Assembly (NCBI GenBank): GCA_027919835.1
Contig: JANVFP010000013.1
Span: 1,054,001 to 1,118,000, forward strand
Origin: Lentinula raphanica
Lineage: Eukaryota > Basidiomycota > Agaricomycetes > Agaricales > Omphalotaceae
Direction of reading: 5' to 3'
Length of the DNA stretch: 64,000 bases
Both the position numbers and the translations under genes were made by a program. Positions 62,901-64,000 of the stretch are shown here, in pieces. Each line of letters begins with the position of its first letter. Positions within the stretch are counted from its first letter, which is position 1. The notes under the pieces were generated by a model. It saw only the letters and a list, made by a program, of their open reading frames with translations, ran no database searches and was not told where the DNA came from.

Positions 62901-63322
62901 GGATATCCTGGTCATGCACTCGGCGGACCGGCTATGATGTTATATGCTAGCTTGGTCTGGTGTATAAAATCTTGCATCTGTGTACAGCACACTCTTTTTC
63001 CTCTCTCTTTTTTGTATCATCATCTGGGGTTTTACGGGGTTTTCAGCATTTGTATATGATCTTTTCAACGACTTCTACGGGCAAGGAACAATAGCAATGA
63101 TACAATACGATTCCTACCTATACTACGAAAACATAGTACTGCTACTTACGATTACGAATGGACACTGTATATAAGTATGTACTCAAAAACACGAAAATCG
63201 TTCATGGCTATCTTGGGTACATAAATTGGGCATACATTCAATTTACATAACACAGATGAACAAGCAGGGCAAACTGAGCACTCAACAATGAGTGAGGGGT
63301 GCATTGTTGAAGCCCGTATATT
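62901..63322. other. convergent intergenic region
   Basis: 3' flanks of the DUF6699 gene (+) and the kinase-like gene (-). Nothing else is supported. Confidence 0.5.
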
Positions 63323-64000
63323 TCACTCGAAGTCAGCCTGTACAAACCAATCCACAGGTGTCCAATGCTTCTTGCAGAACGCGATCTATACAAACTCGAT
63401 GTTAGAAGCGGGTCAGCGCACAATTCTCTAGGAGAACACTAACGATTTCAGCTGTAGAAGCACCTTTATCCATCGTATAGAGCTCGTATGCTCCCCAGTC
63501 AGTCAATTTGGCAGCGATGACTTTTTTGCCTGACATCGTAACATGGATGTTCTCGATCCTATTGTCACTGTGGTTCGGTAAGGACAATCAATGTCATGAT
63601 CAACGAGTCGACAAATCTGTAAATACTTACTTGTGAAGTATGCCGCTACTCTTACCAACCCGTGCAACTTCGTTACACATCAAGTCGATAGCTTCCTCTT
63701 TCATCTTCTCTTTCTCATCCGTGTGGGCCTTTTTGTACTCATCCGTATCGCTCAAGACCGAACCCGGGACTTTCAACATGATGATCACAGGCTCTTCTTT
63801 TCCTTTGACCTCAAACATCCCAGAGTCAACGTATTCGTCGACTCCTTTGAGAGCTTTGACTTCGGCGTAGGTCTCGTCATCGACGGTTTTGAGGACTTTG
63901 AGAACGATAGAGTCACCCTCGTGGTTTTTGTATTTGCCTTTGATGTTGTAGACTCCCTTGTTGTGCAGCCCTTCAGTGGAGAGGAGTGGGCCGATGTCGA
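63323..64000 (-). CDS. minimal kinase-like protein (partial, 5' end outside window)
   Basis: The 3' part of a gene whose start lies beyond base 64000. Visible exons: 63631-64000 (partial), 63444-63567 and 63323-63385; 185 residues are seen. The order of motifs looks like a reduced protein-kinase fold. SIVLKVLKTVDDETYAEVKAL carries a VLK that could be the ATP-site lysine, followed by a Glu-containing helix. PVIIMLKVPG is hinge-like. After splicing, ILHNDNRIENIHV reads as a catalytic loop H-x-D-x4-N, and KLTDWGAYEL as DFG in the form DWG. Only about 40 residues follow, so a normal kinase C-lobe (APE, helices F-I) is absent. Similar short kinase-like proteins, often secreted, occur as families in mushrooms. 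Whether it is active is unknown. Confidence 0.7.

Overview
The window is nuclear DNA from a filamentous basidiomycete, most likely a mushroom-forming agaricomycete. Genes are dense and on both strands. They are cut by many short GT-AG introns (mostly 50-65 nt), with branch sites such as CTAAC/CTAAT and acceptors such as TTCAG or TATAG. Several families are typical of mushrooms: a DUF6534 seven-helix protein, a DUF6699 protein, a CH-domain plus Cdc7/SepH-type kinase, and a multi-copy hypothetical family. Exon models here were built by hand from splice signals, reading phase and family conservation. Those for genes with protein of unknown function are the least certain.

Layout. 0-7.8 kb: a DUF6534 membrane protein (+), an MFS transporter of the allantoate/anion permease type (+), then a small secreted-protein gene (+) cut short by a 433-bp LTR-type mini-retroelement (TRIM), with a 765-bp TIR element (TA target duplication) just downstream. 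8.5-18 kb: PRP4 splicing factor (-) divergent from an APSES/ankyrin cell-cycle transcription factor of the Mbp1 type (+); a small membrane protein (-) divergent from an NDR/Cbk1 kinase (+). 18.5-27.2 kb: a very long, mostly disordered VPS9-domain protein (+) converging on a BYE1-like PHD/TFIIS-M/SPOC transcription factor (-). 27.2-30.7 kb: gene-poor.

30.7-40.5 kb: a 1,728-residue CH + Cdc7-like kinase + C1 protein ending in a CaaX-like tail (+), a secreted protein with eight exons (+), and a convergent GH18 chitinase gene (-) with three micro-exons. 41-44.6 kb: a tandem pair of paralogous genes of unknown function that share promoter, intron position and length. 45-52 kb: fungal adenylate cyclase CYR1 (-), divergent from a one-RRM, RS/RD-rich splicing factor (+, 52.7-54.1 kb). 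54.3-57.8 kb: a vacuolar Tag1-like membrane protein (-) divergent from a ubiquitin-like/WLM metalloprotease (+). 57.8-61.6 kb: gene-poor. 61.6-64 kb: a DUF6699 protein (+) and the 3' part of a minimal kinase-like protein (-) that runs off the window.

Functional themes. Several regulators of growth and morphogenesis lie within 45 kb: adenylate cyclase (cAMP/PKA), an NDR kinase (RAM/MOR pathway), a Cdc7/SepH kinase (septation network) and an Mbp1-type G1/S factor. They do not form an operon-like cluster and this is probably ordinary gene order. No bacterial features, CRISPR arrays, rRNA genes or convincing tRNA genes were found. The most notable structures are the TRIM that supplies a premature stop codon to a secreted-protein gene, and the multi-domain kinase with a possible lipid anchor.
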